From UBA8904 sp035448625 (GTDB lineage Bacteria > Desulfobacterota > Syntrophia > Syntrophales > Smithellaceae), in assembly GCA_035448625.1 (NCBI GenBank), contig DAOTJI010000012.1, positions 1 to 42,379 on the forward strand: DNA of 42,379 nt, written 5' to 3'. This document shows positions 1 through 8,841 of the stretch, in pieces; position 1 is the first letter of the stretch; each line of letters opens with the position of its first letter. Both the position numbers and the translations under genes were made by a program. Under the pieces are notes generated by a model that saw only the letters and a program-made list of their open reading frames with translations, did not search any database and was not told the DNA's origin.

Positions 1-93
1 CCACTCAATGGCTCCCCCGGCTTCCCCCCAAAAGGCGGCGGGCTCGGAAATCGATTTTTTGTAAATATCTGAATATTTCATACCTGCCGACAT
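1..93 (-). CDS. Acetyl/propionyl-CoA synthetase-like protein, N-terminal fragment (runs off left edge)
   Basis: Reading leftwards from an ATG at 93 gives 31 open codons up to the window edge. The peptide begins MSAGMKYSDIYKKSISEP and continues with AAFW and an IEW at the edge. This is the usual opening of the ACAS_N domain of AMP-forming acetyl-CoA and propionyl-CoA synthetases, in which a 'Y..S...P..FW' segment is followed by a W about ten residues later. A GGAGG lies a few bases upstream of the ATG. The gene follows the acetate transporter on the same strand, so uptake and activation of a short acid would be linked. Acs and PrpE cannot be told apart from 31 residues. Confidence 0.72.
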   Translation of the reverse strand, partial: MSAGMKYSDIYKKSISEPAAFWGEAGGAIEW

Positions 94-194
94 TTAACCT
101 CCGTCATCGTGGAATTATGAATTGCTGTTTTCAATGCGCATCCGCTCATTACGGTTCCTCAAATATGAATTTTTCTTTGACCCGAAAAAACGCG

Positions 195-785
195 TCATTT
201 TTTCGAGGGGCCGACCGGCAGCACAACGCGTCCGAAAACCGTGTTGCAGATTCCGGCCGCCGATGTGTACCAGGCGGCCAAAGCCGTAAGGATCCCGACA
301 TAGCCGCCCAGAACGTGGGCGGTGTGACTGCCCGCGGCGCCAATGGTCAAAAGAATGAAGGCGATCAGGAGCAAAGTGAAGGTGACGAGGAGCGCTTTGT
401 TGGTGCCGAAGCTGCCGACCCACATGTAGAAGGTAAAAATGGTCCAGGCAAGCAAAAACAACCAAACGCCCTGGGCGGGTACGGTGACCAGCTGCAGGGT
501 GGCCAGCAGGTCGAAGACCCCGAGGGAGATCCAGAAAGCGCCATAGGAGGCAAATGCGGTGGCGCCGAAGACGTTGTTCTTTTTGAATTCCCACATTCCC
601 GCCAGAATTTGCGTCGCGCCGCCGTAGATCAGGGCCAGTGCAATCACCACGATGGTCGCCGACTTGTCCACAAAGCCGGCATTGACCATGCTCAGGCAAA
701 AGGTCGTCAGCGCGAAACAGGCCAGACCCAAAGGCCCCGGGTCGGCGATGGACGATTCTTTGATTTCATAAACCGTGCTGCTCAT
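195..785 (-). CDS. satP: Acetate/succinate uptake transporter, GPR1/FUN34/YaaH (SatP) family
   Basis: This 196-residue inner-membrane protein is almost entirely hydrophobic, with six predicted membrane segments, the size and layout of the AceTr family. The family signature NPAPLGL appears near the N-terminus as DPGPLGL (residues about 15-21). The YGGATQILAGMWEFKKNN segment after the second helix and the FGATAFASYGAFW segment are typical. Family members move acetate or succinate with protons, often as oligomeric channels. AAAGGAG lies about 8 nt before the ATG. The gene follows an acyl-CoA ligase by 23 nt and precedes an acetyl/propionyl-CoA synthetase start. The direction of transport (import, or export of acetate made by beta-oxidation) cannot be read from the sequence. 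Confidence 0.9.
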   Translation of the reverse strand: MSSTVYEIKESSIADPGPLGLACFALTTFCLSMVNAGFVDKSATIVVIALALIYGGATQILAGMWEFKKNNVFGATAFASYGAFWISLGVFDLLATLQLVTVPAQGVWLFLLAWTIFTFYMWVGSFGTNKALLVTFTLLLIAFILLTIGAAGSHTAHVLGGYVGILTALAAWYTSAAGICNTVFGRVVLPVGPSKK

Positions 786-808
786 GTGATTCTACTCCTT
801 TCCATTTT

Positions 809-2470
809 TCATTGGGTGCTCATGATCTTGCGCAGTTCGCGTTTCAACACCTTGCCCACGGCGCTCATCGGCAGGGCCGTCATGAATTGAATAACCTTCG
901 GCACCTTGTAGGGCGCCACTTTCTCCTTCATGTACGACATAATTTTTTCCCGCATCGCCTCGTCTCCGACAAGATCCGGCTTCAGCACAACGGCGCTCGC
1001 CACAATCTCCGATCCGGGCCGTTTTGGATCGGGCAGACCGATGGTGGCAGCATTTTCGATATCGGGGTGTTGGATGAGGATGTCGTCCACAACGCGCGTG
1101 AAGACCTTAAATCCGGATACGCTGACCATATCTTTCAGGCGGTCCACGATGGAAAAGTAACCTTCCTCGTCCATCACCGCCACATCACCGGTATAGATCC
1201 AGCCGTCCCGAAGGGCATGGGCCGTCTCCTCGGGCTTGTTGTGGTACCCGATAAATACTTGCGGACCTTTCGCCACAAGCTCTCCCGCCTCACCGATGGG
1301 GACCTCTTTCCCCGATCCCGGATCCACGAGCTTCACTTCGGTATCGCTGATGGGCAAACCCACGGATCCGATCTTCTTTACGCCGTCCCGCGGAAGGGCG
1401 AGAATGATCGGCGTGGTTTCCGTCATGCCGCAGACCTCCATCAGTTTCCCCCTGCCGACGACTTCTTCGAATTCACGGATGTTTTCCACGGGAAAGGCGG
1501 AAGCGCCGCTGACGAAGATCCTGACGCAAGAGAAATCGAGACTCCGGAACTCCGGAAGTTTCATGAGTTCCAGATATATGGTCGGCACGTTTACCACAAA
1601 GGTCGGTTTGCAGGTTTGCATGGCCTTGATCATGTACTGCAGATCGCGGGGGTTCGGAACGGCAATCAGCTTGGAGCCCATCGCGAGGTTCCACATGACG
1701 ACAAAATTCCCCGCCTGATGGAACATCGGAAAGGCGGAAAGGGTGATGTGTTCGCCCATGTGCATATCGATCCAGGCATTGAGCTGCACGATGTGACGGA
1801 CGAGGTTATCGTTCGTCAGGAGGGCGCCCTTCGGCGCTCCCGTCGTTCCGCCCGTGTACATCATCAGACAGGGGGAGGCCGGATCGATCTTCACGTTGAC
1901 GGGATCGGCCGGCATGGCTTTGACGGCGTCCTTGAAACGGATCGTTTCCACTCCGGGAATCGGCGTCACCGGAGGTGTGGGAATTTCCTGCGGAAGATCG
2001 TCGAAAACGGAGGCCACCAGAACGACTTCCACGCCGGTTTCCCCGACCGCCTTCATGGCCACGGGAAAGAGAACGTCCGCCGTAATCAGGACCTTTGCGC
2101 CGGAGTCGTTGAGCTGATAAGCCAGTTCCTCCGACGTCAAAAGGGGGCTCACCCCCGTGAAGACGCATCCCGCCTTCTGAATGCCGGCGGATCCGATATA
2201 CGCGGCCGGGATGTTCGGCAGGTGGGAACCCACCGTATCCCCGGGACAACACCCTTTGGCGATCAGAAAATTGGCAAACCGGTTGGACAGCTCATCCAAT
2301 TGACGATACGAAATCTCCGTCCCCATATAATGCACGGCAATGCTCGAGGGAACTTCGTCAAAGGCCTTTTGCAGAACATCGGCATAGGCCATTGTCGGAT
2401 ACTCCAGTTTCTCCGGAACGTGCCGGTCGTAATACTTCAGCCAGGGTTTTGACGCATAGATGCTTTCCAT
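809..2470 (-). CDS. AMP-forming acyl-CoA ligase (FadD-like), first of three
   Basis: This 553-residue enzyme of the adenylate-forming (ANL) superfamily would activate a carboxylic acid to its CoA thioester at the cost of ATP to AMP. The P-loop-like motif MYTGGTTGAPKG is at residues 204-215. The ATP-binding DGWIYTGD motif and the hinge motif DRLKDMVSVSGFKVF are in the last quarter. The C-terminal catalytic lysine is K540 in SAVGKVLKREL. Full length suggests a complete enzyme. AAGGAGGGTG precedes the ATG. It resembles long- and medium-chain ligases, but the acid cannot be deduced. It is the last catabolic gene before the acetate transporter in the minus-strand run. Confidence 0.88.
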   Translation of the reverse strand: MESIYASKPWLKYYDRHVPEKLEYPTMAYADVLQKAFDEVPSSIAVHYMGTEISYRQLDELSNRFANFLIAKGCCPGDTVGSHLPNIPAAYIGSAGIQKAGCVFTGVSPLLTSEELAYQLNDSGAKVLITADVLFPVAMKAVGETGVEVVLVASVFDDLPQEIPTPPVTPIPGVETIRFKDAVKAMPADPVNVKIDPASPCLMMYTGGTTGAPKGALLTNDNLVRHIVQLNAWIDMHMGEHITLSAFPMFHQAGNFVVMWNLAMGSKLIAVPNPRDLQYMIKAMQTCKPTFVVNVPTIYLELMKLPEFRSLDFSCVRIFVSGASAFPVENIREFEEVVGRGKLMEVCGMTETTPIILALPRDGVKKIGSVGLPISDTEVKLVDPGSGKEVPIGEAGELVAKGPQVFIGYHNKPEETAHALRDGWIYTGDVAVMDEEGYFSIVDRLKDMVSVSGFKVFTRVVDDILIQHPDIENAATIGLPDPKRPGSEIVASAVVLKPDLVGDEAMREKIMSYMKEKVAPYKVPKVIQFMTALPMSAVGKVLKRELRKIMSTQ

Positions 2471-2546
2471 GTCACCCTCCTTGTCGGGTTCCGTTCATCG
2501 AACGGTCAAGAAGCGCCGCCGTGGATCGATGAGGGCGCTCGTAAGC

Positions 2547-4409
2547 CTAAACGGCAAAACTTTCTTCGGGGATGTCGATCATCGAAAGGTCCTCGCTCTT
2601 GACGGCCTTTACCACCGCGTCAATTTCCGGCAGAACGTGTTTGATGAAGTATCGGGCGGCGGCAACCTTGCCAATGTAGAAGGCGGCATCGGCATTCTCT
2701 TTGGCCAGGAGGTTGAGATTCCGCATATCCGCCGGATGGATCCCCTTCCCGGCTGCGATTTCGTCCAGCTTCTCGCGGGCCACGCCCGCCTCCCAGAAAA
2801 GGAGCCACGCCATCACGACCTTGCCCATCAGCATCAGAAACGGATACGCGTTGCCGACGGGGATCAAAAACTTTCCGGCCTTGGAGCTCTCTGCAAAGTA
2901 CATCGCCGTCTCGGCCAGCGTGTTCGCCGCCTGCCGGACGTCGCCCGCCAGGTCTTTGAGTGCGGCGTTCTCCTGATATTTTGCGATCGTGGCATTCATC
3001 TCTCCCAGCAAGGACATGAAGTACATTCCCTTCTTCAGACCCATCTTGCGCCCGACGAGGTCCAGCGCCTGAATGCCGTTTGCTCCCTCGTAGATCGAAG
3101 CGATCTTGATGTCCCGCATGAACTGTTCCACGGGGTATTCGGAGCAAAAGCCATAGCCGCCGTAGGTCTGGATGGCAAGCTCCGTCACCTTGAACGCCAT
3201 ATCGGAACAATAGGCTTTACACAGCGGGGTTAAAACCTCCAGGAGGCCGTGATATTTATCGCGGTCCGCTTCGGCGTCCATGCCGTGCTCCCGGTCCACG
3301 CAATAGGAGACATAGCACAAGAGCGCCCGCATCCCCTCGACATGAGCCTTCATCCACAGGAGCATCCGGCGCACGTCGGCGTGCTGAATGATGGGCACTC
3401 GCGGGGCTTCCGGGTTTTTCATCTCCAAAAGGGACGAGCCCTGCAGGCGCTCCTTCGCGTAATGGAGGGCATGGAGATAGGCCATGGAGGCGCTGGCGAC
3501 GGATTGCAGGCCGACGGCGATGCGCGCCTCGTTCATCATCTGGAACATGATCTTCATGCCCTGACGCTCCTCACCCAGCAACTCGGCATAGCAATCCCCG
3601 TTGTCTCCGAAGTTCATCACGCAGGTGGAACTGCCGTGAAGCCCCATTTTATGTTCGATGCCCCCGATGGCATAGTCATTTCGTCGTCCCAGCGATCCGT
3701 CGTCATTCACAAGAAATTTCGGAACGAGGAAAATCGAAATACCGCTTGTTCCCGCCGGGTCGCCTTCGATCCTGGCCAGAACCGGGTGGACGATGTTTTC
3801 CGTCAGGTCATGGTCGCCGGAAGTGATAAAGATTTTTGTTCCCTGAAGACGGAAGGTGCCGTCCGCAAGGCGAACGGCCTTCGTCTTGATGTTTCCCACA
3901 TCGGAACCGGCGGAAGGCTCCGTCAGCGCCATCGTTCCACCCCAGATGCCGGCATACATCTTGTCCATGTATTTGCGTTTCTGTTTTTCCGTGCCGTAGA
4001 CCTCAATCATATGCGCGGCGGATTGCCCCGGTTCCGGATAGCAAAAGAAGGCAAAATTGTGGATGAACCACTCCTTGGCGGCCATGGTAATCACCATGGG
4101 AAAACCCTGCCCCCCTGCCTCCTGGGACACCCCCATATTGATCCAGCCGCCCTCGCGGTAGAGATCGAAGCAGCGGCGGAAGGACGGCGGCGCGAAGACC
4201 TGTCCGTCCTCCAAGCGGCAGCCTTCCCGATCCCCGGTCACCAGGGCGGGAAAAATCACTTCCACGGCCAGGCGCTCGGCCTCATGGAGAACCATGTCGA
4301 ACATATCCGGAGAAAAATCCGACCACGCCGGCATTCGGCATAGATCTTCCGTATGCAGTAATTCCTGAAGAACAAACTTCTGATCCCGACCATCCAATAT
4401 CAGATTCAT
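2547..4409 (-). CDS. Large acyl-CoA dehydrogenase (about 600-aa class), copy 1
   Basis: This 620-residue FAD-dependent acyl-CoA dehydrogenase is longer than the usual 380 because of a short extra N-terminal segment (LDGRDQKFVLQELL, AcylCoA_DH_N type) and a C-terminal four-helix extension after about residue 480. The flavin/substrate motif ALTEPSAGSDVG is at about 161-172. The C-terminal motif IYEGANGIQALDL carries E441 at the position of the MCAD catalytic base. DmdC and FadE5 belong to this long class. It would make a 2,3-enoyl-CoA and pass electrons to ETF. A similar protein is encoded at 16572-18440, so the cluster has two long dehydrogenases. The RBS AGGAGG lies about 8 nt upstream. Confidence 0.9.
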   Translation of the reverse strand: MNLILDGRDQKFVLQELLHTEDLCRMPAWSDFSPDMFDMVLHEAERLAVEVIFPALVTGDREGCRLEDGQVFAPPSFRRCFDLYREGGWINMGVSQEAGGQGFPMVITMAAKEWFIHNFAFFCYPEPGQSAAHMIEVYGTEKQKRKYMDKMYAGIWGGTMALTEPSAGSDVGNIKTKAVRLADGTFRLQGTKIFITSGDHDLTENIVHPVLARIEGDPAGTSGISIFLVPKFLVNDDGSLGRRNDYAIGGIEHKMGLHGSSTCVMNFGDNGDCYAELLGEERQGMKIMFQMMNEARIAVGLQSVASASMAYLHALHYAKERLQGSSLLEMKNPEAPRVPIIQHADVRRMLLWMKAHVEGMRALLCYVSYCVDREHGMDAEADRDKYHGLLEVLTPLCKAYCSDMAFKVTELAIQTYGGYGFCSEYPVEQFMRDIKIASIYEGANGIQALDLVGRKMGLKKGMYFMSLLGEMNATIAKYQENAALKDLAGDVRQAANTLAETAMYFAESSKAGKFLIPVGNAYPFLMLMGKVVMAWLLFWEAGVAREKLDEIAAGKGIHPADMRNLNLLAKENADAAFYIGKVAAARYFIKHVLPEIDAVVKAVKSEDLSMIDIPEESFAV

Positions 4410-4426
4410 CCGATCGCCTCCTGAAT

Positions 4427-6097
4427 TTATGCTTTCGCAAGTTTTTTCCGGATATCTTCGCGCAGAACGTTTTTCATGATCTTCCCCACGGGATTCCGGG
4501 GAATGGCTTCGATCAGCTCGACGCGTTCCGGCGTCTTGTAGATGGCCATGCCTTTTTCCTTCATGAAGGAAGACACATCCTCGAGCGTCACCGTCTGGCC
4601 TTCCCTGGGCACCACATAAACACAGACTTTTTCCCCCATGATTTCATCGGGCATGGCCACCGCGGCCACTTCCTGAATCTTCGGATGCCCCAAAAGGACG
4701 TTTTCCACTTCCTGCGCGCTGATATTGAAACCGCCGCGGATGATGATGTCTTTCGTCCGATCAAAGAATCCGATGCAGTCATTTTTTTTGATCTGGAACA
4801 GGTCGCCCGTATTGAAATATCCGTCTTTGTCAAACGCGACGGCGGAAAGATCGGGGCGCTTGAAATAACCGGAGATGACGTTTGGCCCCTTGTAGAAAAG
4901 CTGACCGACCTCCCCTTCCCGGGTGAGTTCCTTTTGCGTAAGCGGATCGACGACTTTCATCGAAATATGACGAAGCTGGCTGCCTTTCGCGACCCAGGAC
5001 GATCCCGGCTTTCCATATTGGGGGAAATGATCGACCCTCATCTCCATATCGGGCATATTGTAAACACCGGAAACATTGGCCGTTCCTTCGTTCTGTCCCC
5101 AGATGTTGCCGAACTCGATGCCCCATCGACGTTTGAGTTCCTGAACCGACCACAAAGACGGAGGGGCCGACCCCAGCGTGATCGCCCTCATCTTGCTGAG
5201 ATCGAACTGATCGACCTTGGGGTGCTTCAAAAGAGCATTGATGACCGCCGGCACCAGAAGGGTATAATGAATCTCTTCCATAATGAGCTGCAGGATAAAC
5301 GTCGGCCCGTCAAAGGGATGATGGAGAACCAGCTTTCCTCCGCCTCTGAGCCATTCGACGAATACGGTTCCGATGGAGGCCATATTCACCAGGGGGCCCG
5401 CGGTGATGTAATGATCGCCGGGTCTGACCGGAACCGTCTCGAAGCATAAATCCGTCAGAAACAGCCAGTTGTTGTGGGTCAGCGGGCAGCCCTTCGGCTG
5501 CGCCTCCGTTCCGGACGACCAGCAAAGGGTAAAAACATCGTTGGCGTCTATCCGGATCGAGTCGGTTTTCCCCGTGACGGGGCCCTTCGCCATCTCCTGA
5601 ATATCGGCAAGGGTCAGAATCTGCCGGATGGAAGAGACCTCGCCCCGCACCTTCTCGGCCATTTCGATATGCGAATAACCGCCGAAAGTGTCGATGGTGA
5701 TGATCGCCGCCGCATCGGTCATGGAAGCGATGTACTTGAGCTCCGAGTAGCGCCATTGCATGGGCATGGGCGAGATTAAAGCACCGGCGCGCGCGACGGC
5801 CAGATAAAGCATGGCCAATTCCCAGATATTGGGAAGCTGAACCATGATGATATCGTCCTTTTCGATCCCCCTGGCCAAAAGCCCCTCGGCCACGGCGCCG
5901 GCCGCCTGATCCAGCTGCCGGTAAGTCAATCGTTCAGGTTTCGATCCCACGAGGGCTTCCCGGTTCAGCGGATCCACAAGACAGATCTTTTCCGGATCCT
6001 TCTGAACATGCTCGTTGAAGTAATCGATTAACGTCTTGGTTCCCCAAGCCCCTGCGTCCGTCCAATGGCGAATCATTTCCTTTGAAGACAGAATCAT
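4427..6097 (-). CDS. AMP-forming acyl-CoA ligase (cyclohexanecarboxylate/2,3-DHB-ligase-like), second of three
   Basis: This 556-residue ANL-superfamily ligase has the nucleotide motif WSSGTEAQPKG at residues 193-203, a variant glycine/serine loop unlike the TGGTTG form of the other two ligases here. GYFNTGD, DRTKDIIIRGGFNISAQEVE and the terminal lysine K539 in NPVGKIMKNVLRE follow. The SSGTEAQPKG form and the GGFNISAQEVE hinge are common in cyclohexanecarboxylate-CoA ligase-like (AliA) and dihydroxybenzoate-AMP-ligase-like enzymes, so a cyclic or aromatic-type acid is possible. Its ATG overlaps the stop of the upstream thioesterase gene by ATGA, with AAGGAGGA inside that gene, so translation is probably coupled. 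Confidence 0.86.
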   Translation of the reverse strand: MILSSKEMIRHWTDAGAWGTKTLIDYFNEHVQKDPEKICLVDPLNREALVGSKPERLTYRQLDQAAGAVAEGLLARGIEKDDIIMVQLPNIWELAMLYLAVARAGALISPMPMQWRYSELKYIASMTDAAAIITIDTFGGYSHIEMAEKVRGEVSSIRQILTLADIQEMAKGPVTGKTDSIRIDANDVFTLCWSSGTEAQPKGCPLTHNNWLFLTDLCFETVPVRPGDHYITAGPLVNMASIGTVFVEWLRGGGKLVLHHPFDGPTFILQLIMEEIHYTLLVPAVINALLKHPKVDQFDLSKMRAITLGSAPPSLWSVQELKRRWGIEFGNIWGQNEGTANVSGVYNMPDMEMRVDHFPQYGKPGSSWVAKGSQLRHISMKVVDPLTQKELTREGEVGQLFYKGPNVISGYFKRPDLSAVAFDKDGYFNTGDLFQIKKNDCIGFFDRTKDIIIRGGFNISAQEVENVLLGHPKIQEVAAVAMPDEIMGEKVCVYVVPREGQTVTLEDVSSFMKEKGMAIYKTPERVELIEAIPRNPVGKIMKNVLREDIRKKLAKA

Positions 6098-6561
6098 ATT
6101 TTCATTCCTCCTTCACTCATGACTCTCAATTGCCAGACTCCCTGAATAAGGCTGCAAACGGTGTCGGCCTGGTCTTTGATTTCCAGGTCCATTTTCCAGT
6201 CAGCCTTCCCTTTCGCCTCGGCCTCGGCCTGAATGGCGCTGACCTCGGCTTCGCTTAGCGTCGCTTCAACGGTTACGTCGGTGGTCGCCGGTCGCCGGAA
6301 TTGAATGTTGATCGCTTTGACGATGGGATAGAATCTTGTATAATCGAATGAAGCCATATAAATCGGACCGCCGATGTATTCGCCCGCCGTGAACAGAGAA
6401 CCCGCATAGATCGTGCCGATGTGGTTGATGTTCGGCTCAAAAGGGAGAAGCACCTTGACATGGCGGTCGCTCATCTCCACGATGCGAATCCCCATTTTTT
6501 TTGTGATCGGGACAGCGTTTTCCAGTATTTCGATATACGGCTGATACTTGGGATCGATCAT
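6094..6561 (-). CDS. Hotdog-fold protein, DUF4442-like putative thioesterase
   Basis: This 155-residue protein carries the segment NHIGTIYAGSLFTAGEYIGG (residues about 45-64). It is the pattern N-H-x-G-T-x-x-A-G-x-L-x-x-x-x-E seen in PaaI/DUF4442 hotdog thioesterases, where the central helix carries the catalytic acid. The rest alternates beta strands as expected. It would hydrolyse acyl-CoA, perhaps relieving CoA sequestration, or act as a hydratase. GGAGGTG precedes the ATG. It is coupled by an ATGA overlap to the ligase that follows, so the two probably act on related acyl groups. The family call is made from the motif, and the activity is inferred. Confidence 0.7.
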   Translation of the reverse strand: MIDPKYQPYIEILENAVPITKKMGIRIVEMSDRHVKVLLPFEPNINHIGTIYAGSLFTAGEYIGGPIYMASFDYTRFYPIVKAINIQFRRPATTDVTVEATLSEAEVSAIQAEAEAKGKADWKMDLEIKDQADTVCSLIQGVWQLRVMSEGGMKI

Positions 6562-6630
6562 TTACGCCACCTCCGGGACAGGGTCTTGCAGGTTATGGCG
6601 CGGGAAAGATTTGCAGGGTGAGGAGTGGTC

Positions 6631-6661
6631 AACCGCTCCCGGTGCGCTGCCGGGAGCGGTT
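6631..6661. other. GC-rich intercistronic hairpin (12-bp perfect stem)
   Basis: AACCGCTCCCGG at 6631-6642 is the exact reverse complement of 6650-6661, with a 7-nt loop. It lies in the 113-nt gap between the MaoC gene and the thioesterase gene on the minus strand. There is no T-run on either side, so it is not a standard intrinsic terminator. An RNA-stability or processing element within the polycistronic message is a reasonable inference. Confidence 0.6.
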
Positions 6662-6674
6662 CTTGTGACCGTTC

Positions 6675-7127
6675 TCAGGACAGAGCCGCGACAAACGACC
6701 CCGTCAGCTTTACGCCGCCCAGCTTGTCCGCCGCCTGGATGTCGCAACGCATCCTTTTCTCGCCGTCCGCCTCGAACTTTTCAACCACCGTGCCGGTGAC
6801 GACAATCGTTGCCCTGTCCCTGGAGTTCGGGTCATCCAAATCCATGGGTTCCGTCATGCCGGAAAACCGGACGCCGAATTTACGCAGATTTTTGTCGTCA
6901 ACCCAATCCGTGACGGCCTGTCCGACAATGCCCATCACAAACATCCCGTGAGCAATCACCCGCGGCATTCCGAACATCCTGACGAACGTCTCATCGTGAT
7001 GAAGGGGGTTAAAGTCTCCCGAGGCTCCGGCATAGCGGACCAGATGCGTGCGGGTAATGGGATCCGAAGTAAAGGTCGGCATCGCGTCGCCAACGTTGAT
7101 CCTCTCATACTTCAATGCTTTTGTCAT
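6675..7127 (-). CDS. MaoC-like (R)-hydratase / hydratase 2 domain protein
   Basis: This 150-residue hotdog protein carries the hydratase-2 signature YAGASGDFNPLHHDETF at residues 32-48. D38 and H43 match the spacing of the catalytic Asp31/His36 pair of PhaJ, and the RVIAHGMFVMG segment follows. It would hydrate a 2-enoyl-CoA to the (R)-3-hydroxyacyl-CoA, the stereochemistry used by MFE-2-type SDR dehydrogenases such as those encoded upstream. It lies 9 nt after a second hotdog gene that lacks this motif. The pair looks like a heteromeric MaoC hydratase of the HadAB/ChsH1-ChsH2 type. The RBS AGGAGG precedes the ATG. Confidence 0.87.
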   Translation of the reverse strand: MTKALKYERINVGDAMPTFTSDPITRTHLVRYAGASGDFNPLHHDETFVRMFGMPRVIAHGMFVMGIVGQAVTDWVDDKNLRKFGVRFSGMTEPMDLDDPNSRDRATIVVTGTVVEKFEADGEKRMRCDIQAADKLGGVKLTGSFVAALS

Positions 7128-7136
7128 GGTTTCCTC

Positions 7137-7610
7137 CTATCTTTCCACTAAAGTTGTGCGGGCGCGAATCGCCAGTTCCCCACGCTGATTCCTGATTTCC
7201 GCTTCCAGAACGGTGAACTCCATGAATTTTCCCGGCTTGCCTTTCTTTTCCTTGTCATACATCTCGACAACCCTGGTGACCCCGGTCATCACATCGCCCG
7301 GATGAATGGGAAGCAGGTACTCATACTCTTCCTCCCCATGAAGCAGCCGAACCAGGTCGATTCCGACCTCCTGCAGCATCGGGATCAGTCCCCCGCCGCC
7401 CCACAGCAAAAAACAGATATTAAACGTGGAGGTTGGAACAATATCCCCGTAACCCGCCGCCTTCGCGGCCGCGGAATCGACATAAATGGGCTTCACCTGA
7501 CTTTTGCTTTCCTTTTGCGAAACAGCCATCGCGAACTCGGCGATCTTTCCCTTTTCCACCTCGAAGGTGTAAGGGGGAAACACCTTCCCTACTTTTGTTT
7601 TGTCGGCCAT
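7137..7610 (-). CDS. MaoC N-terminal-type (FAS1-like) dehydratase partner subunit
   Basis: This 157-residue protein matches the MaoC_dehydrat_N / HadA-like half of heteromeric hydratases. It begins with VGKVFPPYTFEVEKGKIAEFAMA, has a YVDSAAAKAAGYGDIVPTSTF segment and a HGEEEYEYLLPIHPGDVMTG segment, and lacks the catalytic D-x4-H of its neighbour. In such systems this half binds the acyl tail and the motif-bearing half does the chemistry. Its immediate linkage to the catalytic subunit supports a two-subunit hydratase. GGGAGG lies upstream of the ATG. Confidence 0.82.
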   Translation of the reverse strand: MADKTKVGKVFPPYTFEVEKGKIAEFAMAVSQKESKSQVKPIYVDSAAAKAAGYGDIVPTSTFNICFLLWGGGGLIPMLQEVGIDLVRLLHGEEEYEYLLPIHPGDVMTGVTRVVEMYDKEKKGKPGKFMEFTVLEAEIRNQRGELAIRARTTLVER

Positions 7611-7656
7611 AATAACCTCCCGTTGTAGTGGTAATAATTATTTCAGAACATGATCC

Positions 7657-8838
7657 TCAAGAAAAAAGTCCCGTCTTCCCGAATTCCTCTATTTCCGCCT
7701 CGCTGTAGCCGAGTTCGAGGAGGACTTCCCGGTTATGCGATCCCGCTTTGACGCCCGTTTTTGTGTACACCGGAGGGGTCGCCGAAAACTTGAGAGGGCA
7801 GGCCGGCTGCCGGACGGTGCTTCCATCGGGCAGAGCGACCTCGGCGGTCCATTGCCGTTCCCGGTCCAGTTCGCTGTTCAGCGCTTCCGAAAGCGAAAGA
7901 ACGGGTTCCACGCACGCATCGGTTTTGTCGAAGATTTCTTTCCATTCACTGCGCGTCTTACTCTTGATGATTTTTTTTATTTCCTCTTTGACGCCGGCGC
8001 AATCCGGCGGAGCCACGCCGCCGGCAATGAGATCGGGACGTCCGATGGCGAGGCAGAAGGCGGAAAAAAACTGCGGCTCCAGACCGCCGAAACTCAGGTA
8101 TTGACCGTCCGCCGTTTTATAAAAATCGTACAGAGATCCGCCGTTGAGCATAAACCCTTCTCTTTCCGGCTCTTCCCCCGAAACGAGATAGGCGGCCGCA
8201 GCCAGGGCGTTGAAGGCGAAAGCCCCGTCGGTCATGGAGATATCGAGATACTGTCCTTTTCCGGTCCTGCTCCTGCTGAAAACCGCCGCCAAAATGGCGA
8301 TGACGGAGTTATTGGATCCGGAGGCCACATCGGCGATCTGCAGGGGCATCGGCACGGGCCCCCCGTATTTGCGTCCCGCGTAGCCCATCAGTCCGGAGAG
8401 AGAGAGATAATTGATATCGTGTCCCGCCCGGTCTTTCATCGGCCCGGTCTGGCCGTAGCCCGTGAGAGAGCAATAGATCAGGGACGGATACCGCGGAGCA
8501 AGATCATCAAAACCCAATCCGAGCTTCGCCATGATTCCCGGACGGAATTGTTCAATGAGGACATCGTACTGCTCCAGAAGGCGATGGACAACCTGCAGCC
8601 CCCGGGCATCCTTCAGATTGAGCGTAATGGAACGCTTCCCGCGGCCCAGGTAAGCCGAAGCGGCGGTCAAATCGGTTTCTCCGATAAACGGCGGCACAAT
8701 GGCCGCCAAATCGGGCCGGCTTCCGGAAGAAACCTTTAAAACATCCGCCCCCAGGTCGGAAAGGATCATGGTTGCATACGGTCCCGGCAAAAGGGTCGTA
8801 AAGTCGAGAACTTTTAAACCTTCCAGTGGTCCGGCCAT
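7657..8838 (-). CDS. CaiB/BaiF family enzyme, probable alpha-methylacyl-CoA racemase
   Basis: This 393-residue family III CoA-transferase-fold protein starts GPLEGLKVLDFTTLLPGPYA and has GADVLKVSSG, both family hallmarks. The segment AGHDINYLSLSG is characteristic of alpha-methylacyl-CoA racemase (AMACR). H140 and D170 (in QIADVASG) are 30 residues apart, like the catalytic His126/Asp156 of mycobacterial MCR and His122/Asp152 of human AMACR. RTGKGQYLDISMTDG follows. AMACR interconverts 2R and 2S methyl-branched acyl-CoAs so that a (2S)-specific dehydrogenase can act. Only 3 nt separate it from the upstream acyl-CoA dehydrogenase, which fits that role. A true CoA transferase is the alternative. 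Confidence 0.8.
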   Translation of the reverse strand: MAGPLEGLKVLDFTTLLPGPYATMILSDLGADVLKVSSGSRPDLAAIVPPFIGETDLTAASAYLGRGKRSITLNLKDARGLQVVHRLLEQYDVLIEQFRPGIMAKLGLGFDDLAPRYPSLIYCSLTGYGQTGPMKDRAGHDINYLSLSGLMGYAGRKYGGPVPMPLQIADVASGSNNSVIAILAAVFSRSRTGKGQYLDISMTDGAFAFNALAAAAYLVSGEEPEREGFMLNGGSLYDFYKTADGQYLSFGGLEPQFFSAFCLAIGRPDLIAGGVAPPDCAGVKEEIKKIIKSKTRSEWKEIFDKTDACVEPVLSLSEALNSELDRERQWTAEVALPDGSTVRQPACPLKFSATPPVYTKTGVKAGSHNREVLLELGYSEAEIEEFGKTGLFS

Positions 8839-8841
8839 ACG

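Noticed and set aside
78..149. Tiny minus-strand frame of 23 codons with GAGG upstream of its ATG, between satP and the left-edge gene
   Set aside because: It overlaps the start and RBS of the much better supported synthetase frame beginning at 93, and has no recognisable content.
117..890. Long plus-strand frame opposite satP
   Set aside because: It is the antisense shadow of the transporter in GC-rich DNA, with no RBS or domain; the minus-strand protein is a clear family member.
2491..2505. CCGTTC/GAACGG hairpin between the ligase and dehydrogenase genes
   Set aside because: Only six base pairs with a 3-nt loop and no T-run; common by chance in this composition.
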